Part shown: positions 18,215 to 26,815 of the stretch, in pieces | Layout of the letters: each line of letters starts with the position of its first letter | How positions within the stretch are numbered: position 1 is the first letter of the stretch | Source: Aliivibrio_A sp016764915 | GTDB lineage: Bacteria; Pseudomonadota; Gammaproteobacteria; Enterobacterales; Vibrionaceae | Direction: 5' to 3' | NCBI GenBank assembly: GCA_965224595.1 | Contig: OZ245058.1 | Location: 372,001 to 436,000 of the forward strand | DNA length: 64,000 nt | The notes under the pieces: generated by a model | Databases searched by the model: none | Told to the model about the DNA's origin: nothing | Seen by the model: only the letters and a program-made list of their open reading frames with translations | Translations under genes and position numbers: made by a program

Positions 18215-19444
18215 CTAGAGCATATCGCACGCTTTGTGCAACGCGTTAGCAAATCGGTCTACATCTTGTTGATTGTTGTACAGCGCAAAGGATACTCGAA
18301 TAGTGCCATCAATACCTAATGCATCGAGCATGGGGTGGGCACAGTGATTACCCGAACGTACAGCAATACCTTGTTGATCGAGCAGTGTGGCGATATCTTG
18401 ATGATGAACACCTTCAATAATAAAGGAGAAGAGACTGGCTTGAGGTTGTAACCCAACGATGACTAATCCTTCAATATCTTTAATCTGCTGCAGTGCAGAT
18501 TGTCGTAATTGATGAATATGCGCATTGAGGTCTTCATGCTGCCACTGAGCTAACCATTGAATAGCAGTGGCTAAAGCGATGGCTCCGGCTACATTGGGAG
18601 TCCCTGCTTCAAATTTTCCCGGCAGTTGAGCAAAAGTTGTTCCTGCAAATGACACTCTATCCACCATTTTACCGCCACCGTGCCATACTGGCATAGCTTC
18701 AAGTAGGCTGAGCTTGCCATAAAGAACACCGATACCAGCAGGTGCAAAGAGTTTATGGCCAGAAAAAACATAAAAGTCTGCGTTTAATTGTTGAACATCA
18801 ATAGCGTGATGAACAACCCCTTGAGCACCATCCACTACCACCACAGCACCGACTTGATGACTTAATCTGATCATCTCTTCTATTGGATTTAGCGTGCCAG
18901 TGACATTGGTTACATGAGAAATTGCCACTATCTTGGTCTTGCTTGAGAGCTGAGTTGAAAATGTATTGAGATCTAAGTGACAGTCAGGTGTCATTGGGAT
19001 TTTTACGACGACAGCACCCGTCTGTTCCGCGACAATTTGCCACGGCACTATATTGGCATGATGCTCTAGTTCACTGACCAGAATTTCATCACCGGGCTGC
19101 AGTGTTGATCTTGCATAGGATTGCGCAATCAGATTTAACGCTTCCGTTGCTCCACGGGTCCAGATTACCTCTGAAGGTGATTGAGCATGGATAAACTGCT
19201 GTACCGTTTGTCTCGCACTCTCAAAGTTAGCCGTTGCTGTTGCGGTTAAATGATGGCTTCCACGATGTACGTTGGCATTGTGGTTACTGTAATAGTTTTC
19301 AATCGCTTTAATAACGACAGTCGGTTTTTGCGTCGTAGCAGCGCTGTCAAAATAGGCTAAAGGCTGCTGATTGACTTGCTGATTCAGCGCTGGAAATTGA
19401 GCTCGTGCAGAATCGACAGTAAACGGGATCTTTATAATCATCAT
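18215..19444 (-). CDS. csdA: Cysteine desulfurase CsdA
   Basis: A PLP-dependent class V aminotransferase-fold enzyme converting L-cysteine to L-alanine with a protein persulfide. 409 residues. The PLP lysine is Lys231 in VFSGHKLFAPAG, the substrate/PLP histidine lies in SELEHHANIVPW, and the persulfide cysteine is Cys368 in VRSGNHCAHPM, the compact loop of group II desulfurases (SufS/CsdA). It is followed by csdE. ATG 19444 gives MMIIKIPF; the Shine-Dalgarno sequence is weak. Confidence 0.95.
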   Translation of the reverse strand: MMIIKIPFTVDSARAQFPALNQQVNQQPLAYFDSAATTQKPTVVIKAIENYYSNHNANVHRGSHHLTATATANFESARQTVQQFIHAQSPSEVIWTRGATEALNLIAQSYARSTLQPGDEILVSELEHHANIVPWQIVAEQTGAVVVKIPMTPDCHLDLNTFSTQLSSKTKIVAISHVTNVTGTLNPIEEMIRLSHQVGAVVVVDGAQGVVHHAIDVQQLNADFYVFSGHKLFAPAGIGVLYGKLSLLEAMPVWHGGGKMVDRVSFAGTTFAQLPGKFEAGTPNVAGAIALATAIQWLAQWQHEDLNAHIHQLRQSALQQIKDIEGLVIVGLQPQASLFSFIIEGVHHQDIATLLDQQGIAVRSGNHCAHPMLDALGIDGTIRVSFALYNNQQDVDRFANALHKACDML

Positions 19445-19595
19445 AGAGTCATTATAGTGAGAAATAACTGTGGGATCATGCGTATAAATGAAATAAAGGG
19501 CAAGTATAAATAGAGTAAACTGCGGTATATTCTTTATTGCAGCATAACACTGCTTATTACGAATGGCTTAAAGTGGCATATCTGTTTTTTTTTGT

Positions 19596-19624
19596 AAAAA
19601 AAAACACCATGTTTACACACGGTG
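19596..19624 (-). terminator. GcvB intrinsic terminator
   Basis: Minus-strand stem CACCGTG / CATGGTG (7 bp with one G-U pair, plus-strand 19618-19624 with 19605-19611), a 6-nt loop and nine T residues (19596-19604). The long U-run is typical of Hfq-binding sRNAs. Confidence 0.85.
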
Positions 19625-19772
19625 CAGAAGAAAAATTGACAGAAGTGCCAATAAATAGGAAGTAAATGGTAGTAAACTACCGCTTGATTGAACAAGCAAA
19701 TCGAAAATACAACATCGTAACAAGGAGGTTAGTGATCGGAAAGGTAATCACTATCGTTCAACTTCTGCTACT
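19597..19772 (-). ncRNA. gcvB: GcvB small regulatory RNA
   Basis: On the minus strand, directly divergent from gcvA, as in E. coli. Reading 5'-3' I see the G/U-rich seed region (TTGTTACGATGTTGTATTTT, like the R1 element that pairs with amino acid and peptide transporter mRNAs), a GCTTG/CAAGC hairpin, a GGTAGTTTACTACC hairpin followed by ACTTCC, and a final CACCGTG/CATGGTG hairpin with T9. Order and motifs match E. coli GcvB. Length is about 176 nt, shorter than the 206 nt of E. coli. Hfq-dependent repression of ABC transporter genes is known for the family. The 5' end is inferred from the promoter. Confidence 0.88.
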
Positions 19773-19778
19773 GAGTGT

Positions 19779-19807
19779 ACTATATGTTTTAACTGGCGCT
19801 TAGACAA
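19779..19807 (-). promoter_or_regulatory. gcvB promoter
   Basis: Minus-strand -35 TTGTCT (19802-19807), a 17-nt spacer, and -10 TATAGT (19779-19784), placing +1 near 19772. GcvA is the expected activator of this promoter; the gcvA leader lies just to the right. Confidence 0.75.
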
Positions 19808-19878
19808 AGGACAATTTATAATGATTAACATTATTAAATCTAATACCCAATTCATGCCCTATAACCCTGAGAATAGAT

Positions 19879-20778
19879 ATGTCTCGTAGACTACCCCCGT
19901 TAAACTCATTAAAAGTATTTGAAGCGGCTGCTCGTCATCTAAGTTTTACTCGTGCAGCCGAAGAATTATTTGTTACTCAAGCCGCAGTAAGCCATCAAAT
20001 CAAGGCATTAGAAGAGTTTTTAAGCCTAAAGTTATTTCGCCGAAGAAACCGTTCTTTGTTGCTTACTGAAGAGGGGCAGAGTTACTTTTTAGACATAAAA
20101 GATATTTTTTCTACCCTAGCTGAAGCGACAGATAAGGTGTTAGAAAAAAGCACGAAAGGAGCGCTAACCATTAGTTTACCTCCAAGTTTTGCTATTCAAT
20201 GGTTAGTACCAAGATTATCTGACTTTAATGCTCTGGAACCGGATATTGATGTGCGTATTAAAGCCGTTGATCTTGATGAAGGTTCATTAACTGATGATGT
20301 GGATGTTGCCATCTACTACGGCCGTGGAAACTGGCCTGGTTTGCGTGTTGAAAAATTATACCAAGAGAGTTTTATTCCGGTCTGTTCCCCTAAGTTGCTG
20401 TTAGGTACTCGCCCTTTGAACTCCATTCGTGATTTGCGCTACCATACCTTGCTGCATGATACTTCCCGAAAAGAGTGGAAAAATTACGCAAAACATTATG
20501 AAATCGAAGGTATTAATGTCAATCAAGGACCGATTTTTAGTCACTCGACGATGGTATTGCAAGCCGCAGCTCATGGGCAAGGGGTCGCTTTAGGGAATAA
20601 CGTATTAGCCAAGCCTGAAATTGATGCAGGTCGTTTGGTGTGCCCTTTTGATGAAGAGTTGGTGAGTAAAAATGCGTTTTATCTTGTCTGTTTTGAAAAA
20701 CAAGCAGATAGCGGACGAATTGCCACTTTTAGAGAGTGGGTCTTAGCGAAAGCATCAAGTGAACAAGAGAGCCTATGA
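19879..20778 (+). CDS. gcvA: LysR-family glycine cleavage regulator GcvA
   Basis: A 299-residue LysR regulator: HTH at 1-62 (LSFTRAAEELFVTQAAVSHQ) and an effector domain starting ALTISLPPSFAIQWLVPRL. The N-terminal MSRRLPPLNSLKVFEAAARH is nearly the GcvA/AmpR signature. In E. coli GcvA activates gcvTHP and gcvB with glycine; divergence from gcvB here supports the same job. It is the first gene of an overlapping string with the alpha/beta hydrolase (ATGA, 4-nt overlap), ygdD and rlmM. Confidence 0.95.
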   Translation: MSRRLPPLNSLKVFEAAARHLSFTRAAEELFVTQAAVSHQIKALEEFLSLKLFRRRNRSLLLTEEGQSYFLDIKDIFSTLAEATDKVLEKSTKGALTISLPPSFAIQWLVPRLSDFNALEPDIDVRIKAVDLDEGSLTDDVDVAIYYGRGNWPGLRVEKLYQESFIPVCSPKLLLGTRPLNSIRDLRYHTLLHDTSRKEWKNYAKHYEIEGINVNQGPIFSHSTMVLQAAAHGQGVALGNNVLAKPEIDAGRLVCPFDEELVSKNAFYLVCFEKQADSGRIATFREWVLAKASSEQESL

Positions 20779-21410
20779 GTTCTCCCTATTTAATAGATGG
20801 TCCATCAGATGCAAGAGTCTCTTTTCTGTTTGCACATGGAGCTGGCGCTGGAATGGATCACGACTTTATGACGGACGTCGCGCAAGGTTTAGCACTAAAT
20901 GGTATTGAAGTTATTCGTTTTAACTTTCCATATATGGTGCAAAGGGCGATTGACGGTAAGCGGCGTCCCCCTGATCGTCAACCTAAACTGTTGGCTGATT
21001 TTCATCAGCATATCGAGCATTTTTCAAACCGAAAATTAGTGGTAGGTGGTAAGTCGATGGGCGGAAGAATGGCGAGTTTGATCTGCGATGATGTGAATGT
21101 ATTGGGATTAGCGTGTTTAGGTTTTCCGTTTCATCCTCCAAAAAAACCTGAAAAATTTCGTGGCGAACATCTTGCCACCATTAAAACGCCAACACTTATT
21201 TTGCAGGGTGATAGAGATACTTTTGGCAACAAAGAGGCGGTGAGTCGTTTTGATTTGTCATCTGCTGTTTCGGTGGAGTATCTTGCCGATGGCGATCACA
21301 GCTTTCACCCTAGGAAGTCATCTGGATACACTGATCAACAACACCTAATCAGTATCATAGATTCATTGTCTACTTTTATCTTGCAGCAGGTGGGTGATAA
21401 CCGTGAATAG
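20775..21410 (+). CDS. Alpha/beta-fold hydrolase (KANL3/Tex30-like)
   Basis: A small hydrolase of 211 residues with nucleophile Ser94 in GGKSMGGR, acid Asp146 or Asp148 in LILQGDRDTFG, and His175 in DGDHSFHPRK; LFAHGAGAGMDHDFM provides the oxyanion-hole turn. The pattern matches the bacterial KANL3/Tex30 alpha/beta hydrolase group. The substrate is unknown. Its ATG overlaps the gcvA stop by 4 nt and its 3' end overlaps ygdD by 8 nt, so it is probably co-translated with both. Confidence 0.85.
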   Translation: MSSPYLIDGPSDARVSFLFAHGAGAGMDHDFMTDVAQGLALNGIEVIRFNFPYMVQRAIDGKRRPPDRQPKLLADFHQHIEHFSNRKLVVGGKSMGGRMASLICDDVNVLGLACLGFPFHPPKKPEKFRGEHLATIKTPTLILQGDRDTFGNKEAVSRFDLSSAVSVEYLADGDHSFHPRKSSGYTDQQHLISIIDSLSTFILQQVGDNRE

Positions 21411-21789
21411 TCGAGCGGCACTACTGATTGCAGCATTGAGCGGAGGGTTTACGGTTGCCATTGGGGCATTTGCAGCTCATGGATTAAAAGGAAACATTAC
21501 TCCTTATTTATTGCAAGTATTTGAAAAGGGTGTTCAATATCAAGCTTGGCATACTTTAGCTCTGTTTATGTGTGCAATCTTAATGCGCATTCAGCCGTCA
21601 AAAGCGGTATCATACGCGGCAATTCTATTTACCCTTGGTATTTTTTGTTTTAGCGGCAGCTTATATATGCTGGCTTTAACTGGTATTAAGTGGTTTGGAC
21701 CAATCACTCCGTTGGGAGGATTGTGTTTTATTTTTGGTTGGATAGCTTTGGCTGTCTCTGCATTACGATCGACTGAGGTAACACCGTGA
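21403..21789 (+). CDS. ygdD: DUF423 membrane protein YgdD
   Basis: A 128-residue inner-membrane protein with four predicted helices. AALSGGFTVAIGAFAAHGLKG and QYQAWHTLALFM are characteristic of DUF423 (E. coli YgdD, B. subtilis YwdK). Function unknown. GTG 21403 aligns with the E. coli start; a GTG at 21394 would add three residues. It sits between gcvA and rlmM as in E. coli and overlaps rlmM by 4 nt. Confidence 0.9.
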   Translation: MNSRAALLIAALSGGFTVAIGAFAAHGLKGNITPYLLQVFEKGVQYQAWHTLALFMCAILMRIQPSKAVSYAAILFTLGIFCFSGSLYMLALTGIKWFGPITPLGGLCFIFGWIALAVSALRSTEVTP

Positions 21790-22877
21790 ATCAAGTTTTG
21801 TTTTACTGCCGTCAGGGCTTTGAAAAAGAGTGTGCTGGCGAAGTTCAGGATAAAGCAAATAAGCGAGAGCTGTTTGGTTTCCCAAGAACAAAGCGTAACA
21901 CTGGCTATGTCGTCTTTGAATTTTATCAAGAAAATGATGCAAAACGTTTTGTTCATGAGATCGATTTCTCTGAGCTGATTTTTGCACGTCAGATGATACA
22001 CGTTGGTGCGTTCTTGACTGACCTGCCTCAAGAAGACCGTATTTCCCCTATTCTTACTGCGATTGGTCAGTTAGAAGGTTTTCCTCGCTGTGCGGATATT
22101 CGCATAGAGACGCCAGATACCAATGAAGCAAAAGAGTTGTTGAAGTTCTGTCGTAAGTTTACCGTACCTCTGCGCCGAGCACTGCGTGGTAAAAGTTATC
22201 TTTACGAGATCGACAATACGTTAAAGCCAGCAATGCATATCTGCTTTATCGCCCCTGGAGTTTGTTATGTTGGCTACTCTATTCCACATAATCATTCTCC
22301 TTTCTTTATGGGGATTCCGAGACTTAAGTTTCCATCTGATGCACCATCGCGTTCAACCTTGAAATTAGAAGAGGCTTTTCATGTCTTTATCCCTCGAGAC
22401 GAATGGGATGAACGATTAGCATCTGGAATGTGGAGTGTCGATTTAGGCGCATGTCCTGGTGGCTGGACTTATCAGTTGGTTAAACGATCGATGTTTGTGC
22501 ACGCAATTGATAATGGCCAGATGGCTGAAAGTTTGATGAATACTGGTCAAGTTAAGCACCATGAAGTGGATGGGTTTAAGTTTGAGCCACCTCGTAAAAA
22601 TGTAACGTGGATTGTTTGTGACATGATTGAGAAACCAGCACGTGTGGCTCACCTTATGGGAGAGTGGATCATTAAAGGTTGGGCTAAAGAAGCTATTTTT
22701 AACCTTAAGTTGCCAATGAAAGGTCGCTACGATGAGGTGTTACAAGATATTGAAAATCTAAAAACGCAACTCACTCAACGTGATGTGAAGTTCACCATTC
22801 AAGCTAAGCACCTTTATCATGACCGCGAAGAGATTACGGTGCATCTGCGCTGTTTGAGTAACATTTCAGCGCATTAA
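21786..22877 (+). CDS. rlmM: 23S rRNA C2498 2'-O-ribose methyltransferase RlmM
   Basis: Methylates the ribose of C2498 in the peptidyl transferase region of 23S rRNA using SAM. 363 residues: N-terminal THUMP-like part, then an RrmJ-fold Rossmann domain with SAM motif VDLGACPGGWTYQL (about 218-231) and the catalytic K-D-K-type positions around WIVCDMIEKP and FNLKLPMKGR. The start is GTG 21786, overlapping the ygdD stop (GTGA). Confidence 0.96.
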   Translation: MNQVLFYCRQGFEKECAGEVQDKANKRELFGFPRTKRNTGYVVFEFYQENDAKRFVHEIDFSELIFARQMIHVGAFLTDLPQEDRISPILTAIGQLEGFPRCADIRIETPDTNEAKELLKFCRKFTVPLRRALRGKSYLYEIDNTLKPAMHICFIAPGVCYVGYSIPHNHSPFFMGIPRLKFPSDAPSRSTLKLEEAFHVFIPRDEWDERLASGMWSVDLGACPGGWTYQLVKRSMFVHAIDNGQMAESLMNTGQVKHHEVDGFKFEPPRKNVTWIVCDMIEKPARVAHLMGEWIIKGWAKEAIFNLKLPMKGRYDEVLQDIENLKTQLTQRDVKFTIQAKHLYHDREEITVHLRCLSNISAH

Positions 22878-22897
22878 TCGAATATAGAGTAAATAGT

Positions 22898-22929
22898 AAG
22901 AGCTTGATAGATTATCAGGCTCTTTTTTA
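22898..22929 (+). terminator. Intrinsic terminator of rlmM
   Basis: Stem AAGAGC-T-TGATA / TATCA-G-GCTCTT (22898-22909 with 22913-22924) with one G-U pair, a 3-nt loop and a T6 run. It closes the gcvA-rlmM string before the convergent xni. Confidence 0.85.
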
Positions 22930-22943
22930 TGGGATGAGAAAAT

Positions 22944-23717
22944 TTATTCGTGAGTGTCGTATCGAATATCTTGCAGATTGAACCCTAAAGGAATGTCGGT
23001 TTTTAGTGCGGCTATTTTTTTACTGGTACGTGCGATTTCAATGTGTTCATCCAGCTTTTTTCGATATTTTTCTGCTAAATTTTCGCTATTAAAAGCACGC
23101 TCAATATCTTGATACTCACCAAGTATCTCTTTAGCCGCTTTTGGCCCAACTCCGGGAATACCGGTTATTTTACTTGAACTTATGCCTGCTAATCCCCAGT
23201 AGTCAGATAACTGCTCAGGGTTTAAACCAAACTCCTGTTGTACAAAGTCTAGATCTAACCATCGCTGTTGAAAATAGTCTCTGATCCGCAGTGTGGGTTT
23301 TAATAGTTGGCAGTAACCTTTATCAGTAGAGATTATTGTGACCTGTTCATCACGGTTAGCAACTTTCATCGCTATAGTCGCAATTAGATCGTCTGCTTCA
23401 TCACCATCAGAGAGCAGAGAGTCAACCCCAATCTCCCACAAAGCGTCTTGAATCTTACCCATTCCAGCTGCCAGGGCCTCTGGCATAGGTTTTCGGCCCT
23501 CTTTGTAGCTTGGTAGGAGATTAGCTCGCCAGCCTCGCTGTTGTTGATGGTGGTCAAACACGGCAATGATGTGAGTTGGTTGACTCTGTTTAATTATTTT
23601 CGCCACTGCTTGTGAGCAAACTCGAACCGTCTGTTCAATGTCTGATTCATCTTTTTGCACCGCGTGAATGCGCCGAATAAGATTTAGTGCGTCAATAACA
23701 ACAAGGTGAAGTGCCAT
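22944..23717 (-). CDS. xni: Flap endonuclease Xni (ExoIX)
   Basis: A 257-residue flap endonuclease homologous to the 5' nuclease domain of DNA polymerase I. HLVVIDALNLIRRIHAVQ, SDGDEADDLIATIA, STDKGYCQLL and GLAGISSSKITGIPGVGPKAA align with E. coli Xni. As in E. coli, some of the carboxylates of the second metal site of full-length FENs are absent. ATG 23717 with AGGAA 4 nt upstream is preferred; longer in-frame extensions run through the upstream terminator hairpin. Confidence 0.94.
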   Translation of the reverse strand: MALHLVVIDALNLIRRIHAVQKDESDIEQTVRVCSQAVAKIIKQSQPTHIIAVFDHHQQQRGWRANLLPSYKEGRKPMPEALAAGMGKIQDALWEIGVDSLLSDGDEADDLIATIAMKVANRDEQVTIISTDKGYCQLLKPTLRIRDYFQQRWLDLDFVQQEFGLNPEQLSDYWGLAGISSSKITGIPGVGPKAAKEILGEYQDIERAFNSENLAEKYRKKLDEHIEIARTSKKIAALKTDIPLGFNLQDIRYDTHE

Positions 23718-23728
23718 ATTGTTCCTAT

Positions 23729-23757
23729 AAAAAAGAGCCTCAGGTGAAGAGGCTCTT
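23729..23757 (-). terminator. Intrinsic terminator between ppnN and xni
   Basis: Minus-strand 9-bp perfect stem AAGAGCCTC / GAGGCTCTT (23749-23757 with 23733-23741), a 7-nt loop and T6 (23734-23729). The T-run ends just upstream of the xni Shine-Dalgarno sequence, so the terminator lies within the xni leader. Confidence 0.88.
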
Positions 23758-23778
23758 ATCATACAGTGAGTTGTGGTA

Positions 23779-25137
23779 TTACTCAGTGATTATTTCATAA
23801 CAGGGAACATATTTTGACCCTGGAAGTTTCATTCGTTGCTGTTTTACAAAATCCTTGAGCAATATGTCCATTTTTTTCATTAATTGTGCATCACCATTGA
23901 TTCTAAATGGGCCGTGTTGGCTTATTTCAGTGATACCTTCTGATTTTACATTACCGGCAACAATTCCAGAGAACGCTTGACGTAGATTGGCTGCTAAGCT
24001 CTCAGGGGGCTGATCCATGTGCAAATCTAAATTGGTCATTGATTGATGGGTTGGTTCAAAGGGAAGTTGGAATTTTTCATCAATTTTTAGTGACCAGTTA
24101 AATCCGTAGGCATCGCCATGCAACTGTCGGTGTTTTTTTACATCAGGCATTGCTTTTTTAATGATTTGAGCTGCTTTTTCCGGGTCATCAATAACAATGG
24201 TGTAGTGTTTTTGTGCGTCAGGACCGAGAGTATCAGCGATAAACGTATCGATGGATTTGAAGTAATCTTCGCTCTCTTTTGGCCCAGTTAAAATAATGGG
24301 CATGGGTTGTGAAATATTATCCGGATGCATCATTATGCCTAAGATATAGAGCAACTCTTCAGCCGTGCCTGCGCCTCCTGGGAAGATGACGATAGCGTGG
24401 GCCATACGAACAAATGCCTCTAATCGTTTTTCAATATCAGGCATGATAATAAGTTCGTTAACAATTGGATTTGGCGGCTCAGCGGCGATGATCGATGGTT
24501 CTGTTAAACCAATAAAACGACTGTCGTGGTATCGCTGTTTAGCATGGCCGATAGCGGCCCCTTTCATTGGGCCTTCCATTGCTCCTGGGCCACAACCAGT
24601 ACAGATGTCGAGTTCTCTTAATCCAAGTTCACTGCCGACTTCGCGAGTGTATTGATATTCTATCGGATTAATGGAGTGACCTCCCCAGCAGACAACTAGG
24701 TTAGGCTCAAGTCCGGTATGGAAAGTACGAGCATTACGAAGAATACTAAAGACCAAGTTGGTGATATGGCTGGTATCAGTGAGGTTGAGTTTATGCTGTT
24801 CTGATATTTGCATATTAACGTAGACAATATCTCGCAATACTGAGAAAAGCAGCTCTTGAATCCCTTTAATGATTTTCTCATCAACAAAAGCGTGGGATGG
24901 CGGGTTAATCAGTTCGAGTTTTATCCCGCGCTCACGACGAGCGACACTGATGTCAAACGATTGATATTTTTCTAACAATTCTTGAGAGTTATCAGTATGA
25001 CTGCCAGCGTTAAGAACAGCCAGAGAGCAGTTACGATATAGACGATACAGTTCGCTTGATGCGGTCTGCTTTAATTGGTCTACTTCTAATTGAGAGAGCA
25101 GATTCATACTACCAGTAGGGCTAATGTGTGTAATCAA
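23779..25137 (-). CDS. ppnN: Nucleotide 5'-monophosphate nucleosidase PpnN (YgdH)
   Basis: Cleaves nucleoside monophosphates to base and ribose 5-phosphate; in E. coli it is stimulated by (p)ppGpp. 452 residues with a LOG/lysine-decarboxylase-like Rossmann core: VVCWGGHSIN, TGCGPGAMEGPMKGAA and the signature FPGGAGTAEELLY. The N-terminus MITHISPTGSMNLLSQLEVD is nearly the same as in E. coli, which fixes the start at TTG 25137. A consensus Shine-Dalgarno AAGGAGG lies 4 nt upstream. Confidence 0.96.
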   Translation of the reverse strand: MITHISPTGSMNLLSQLEVDQLKQTASSELYRLYRNCSLAVLNAGSHTDNSQELLEKYQSFDISVARRERGIKLELINPPSHAFVDEKIIKGIQELLFSVLRDIVYVNMQISEQHKLNLTDTSHITNLVFSILRNARTFHTGLEPNLVVCWGGHSINPIEYQYTREVGSELGLRELDICTGCGPGAMEGPMKGAAIGHAKQRYHDSRFIGLTEPSIIAAEPPNPIVNELIIMPDIEKRLEAFVRMAHAIVIFPGGAGTAEELLYILGIMMHPDNISQPMPIILTGPKESEDYFKSIDTFIADTLGPDAQKHYTIVIDDPEKAAQIIKKAMPDVKKHRQLHGDAYGFNWSLKIDEKFQLPFEPTHQSMTNLDLHMDQPPESLAANLRQAFSGIVAGNVKSEGITEISQHGPFRINGDAQLMKKMDILLKDFVKQQRMKLPGSKYVPCYEIITE

Positions 25138-25276
25138 GTTGCCTCCTTATGCTGTGATGCATGCATATAGTAAATACGAGAAGCGATATACATGAACACT
25201 TGACTAATTTAACTCTACACAGCAAATTCTATTTTAGCTAGGCAATACTTTAAATAAGTTCTTAAGTTTTCGGTGT

Positions 25277-26548
25277 TTATAACCAAACGAGTTGATTGCG
25301 ACCCACTGATTTCGCTTGCAACAACGCTTTATCAGAACGCTCAATAACCTCTTCAGGCACATCATTTCCAATGAACGTTGTGGCACCAACCGTCACTGTA
25401 ATACTGATTTGATTGTTTTTAAATTTAAATGGTAATTCGCTGACGGCTTTCTTGATGTTATTCAGAATGAGGTTACGCGGTTTCTGCTCACAGTTAGGCA
25501 GTAAGATAATAAACTCTTCACCACGAAAGCGAGCAATGAAGTCGCTATTTCTTAATTGTTCCTGCATGGTTTTTGCAATTATTTTAAGCGCTTTGTCACC
25601 CGCGAGATGACCAAATTTATCGTTGATCTGTTTGAAGTTATCAATGTCGATCATGGCACAGCATAATGGCTGTTGAGAACGTAACCAATTTTTATAATCA
25701 ATATCGATACGCTCAGCAAGCGCTGCTCGATTGTTGACTTTGGTGAGGTGGTCAAGGTGCATGCGTTTTTCTTGCTCGCCCAGTCTTCTGCGATACTCTT
25801 TTGTCTCTTCGTAAAATGCCGACAACTGGTTTTCGTTCTGTTTGATCTTTTCCAATAGCGTATTTTCACGCTCTTCCATTACTTTTTGGTGCTCTTCAAG
25901 CACTTGAAGTTGTGAGAAAATATCTGAAAATTCTTCTCTACATGGGTCAAGGTGTTTATTGTTGTTCAGTGTTTCAGTGGCTTGGTTAACCAAAGAGGAG
26001 AACTCTTTGCGTATCTCTATTCGCTTATCTAGGTACGATTGACTCTGGCTTACGGTGAGATTACTGTTTTTTAAGATGGAGGCAATACCAGTGTTGAGCT
26101 TAGTTAGGAATTTTTGTGACGATTGACGCTCTTGATGGGTACCGGTGATCACTAACTTTAATGTTTCTAAAGAGAGTTCAATTAAGGCTTGGGCATCGAC
26201 TCCAAGTAGCAGCTCTTTTTGTATGGCTAATAGCCGGGACCCTGCTTCACAAGCAAAATCAAGTTCGGCAATTAATAATAGAAGTTGTTCGGACAGTTGT
26301 TTTTGCTGATTTTGATTAAGTTCTTGATTGGGAGCAATACTCTGTTCATGTCCAATCGAAATAAATCGAATGGAACGATCATAGAGCTTTAGTAGGTGTA
26401 AAACACGATCAACAGAACTTCGATTATTCGAATGTTTTAGTAAGTCACGTAAATCTCTTTTCAGTTGTGGAGGTAGCCCCCGAAACCGCTGAAGAGTTTC
26501 ACCGCTTTGATTAATCTGCTCATCAATCTGTGGTAATTCCGAAGTCAC
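25277..26548 (-). CDS. GGDEF-domain diguanylate cyclase with coiled coil
   Basis: About 423 residues, no membrane segment. Residues 1-200 form an uncharacterised helical region (LPPQLKRDLRDLLKH, LLLIAELDFACEAGSRLL), a probable coiled coil follows (about 205-260), and the GGDEF domain starts near 266 (LDHLTKVNNRAAL). The signature reads RGEEF (342-346): the first Gly is Arg. Several cyclases with a changed first residue are active, so activity is plausible. An RxxD inhibitory site (RNSD, 333-336) is kept. GTG 26548 is preferred but has only a distant AAGG; a TTG at 26581 is possible. It lies downstream of the TPR-GGDEF gene on the same strand. Confidence 0.88.
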   Translation of the reverse strand: MTSELPQIDEQINQSGETLQRFRGLPPQLKRDLRDLLKHSNNRSSVDRVLHLLKLYDRSIRFISIGHEQSIAPNQELNQNQQKQLSEQLLLLIAELDFACEAGSRLLAIQKELLLGVDAQALIELSLETLKLVITGTHQERQSSQKFLTKLNTGIASILKNSNLTVSQSQSYLDKRIEIRKEFSSLVNQATETLNNNKHLDPCREEFSDIFSQLQVLEEHQKVMEERENTLLEKIKQNENQLSAFYEETKEYRRRLGEQEKRMHLDHLTKVNNRAALAERIDIDYKNWLRSQQPLCCAMIDIDNFKQINDKFGHLAGDKALKIIAKTMQEQLRNSDFIARFRGEEFIILLPNCEQKPRNLILNNIKKAVSELPFKFKNNQISITVTVGATTFIGNDVPEEVIERSDKALLQAKSVGRNQLVWL

Positions 26549-26815
26549 AATAATAAAAACCTTAAAAACAAATACTGCCAAATAGCCGTGACGAATTGGC
26601 TCTAAATATGACTCAATAAAATGCGATAGTACTTAAAAAATATAGCGGATATTCTCTCCACATAAGGTTTGATTAGAATATCAATAAGGAAATGAAATTA
26701 GTATCCCTGATCGGTATAAAAAGTGACTAATAATGATATAAAGTAAATAACTGCATTAAATTCATTCTGTTAAGTTACTGCCTTTCATCATTTATGTGAT
26801 TTTACGCACGTTATA

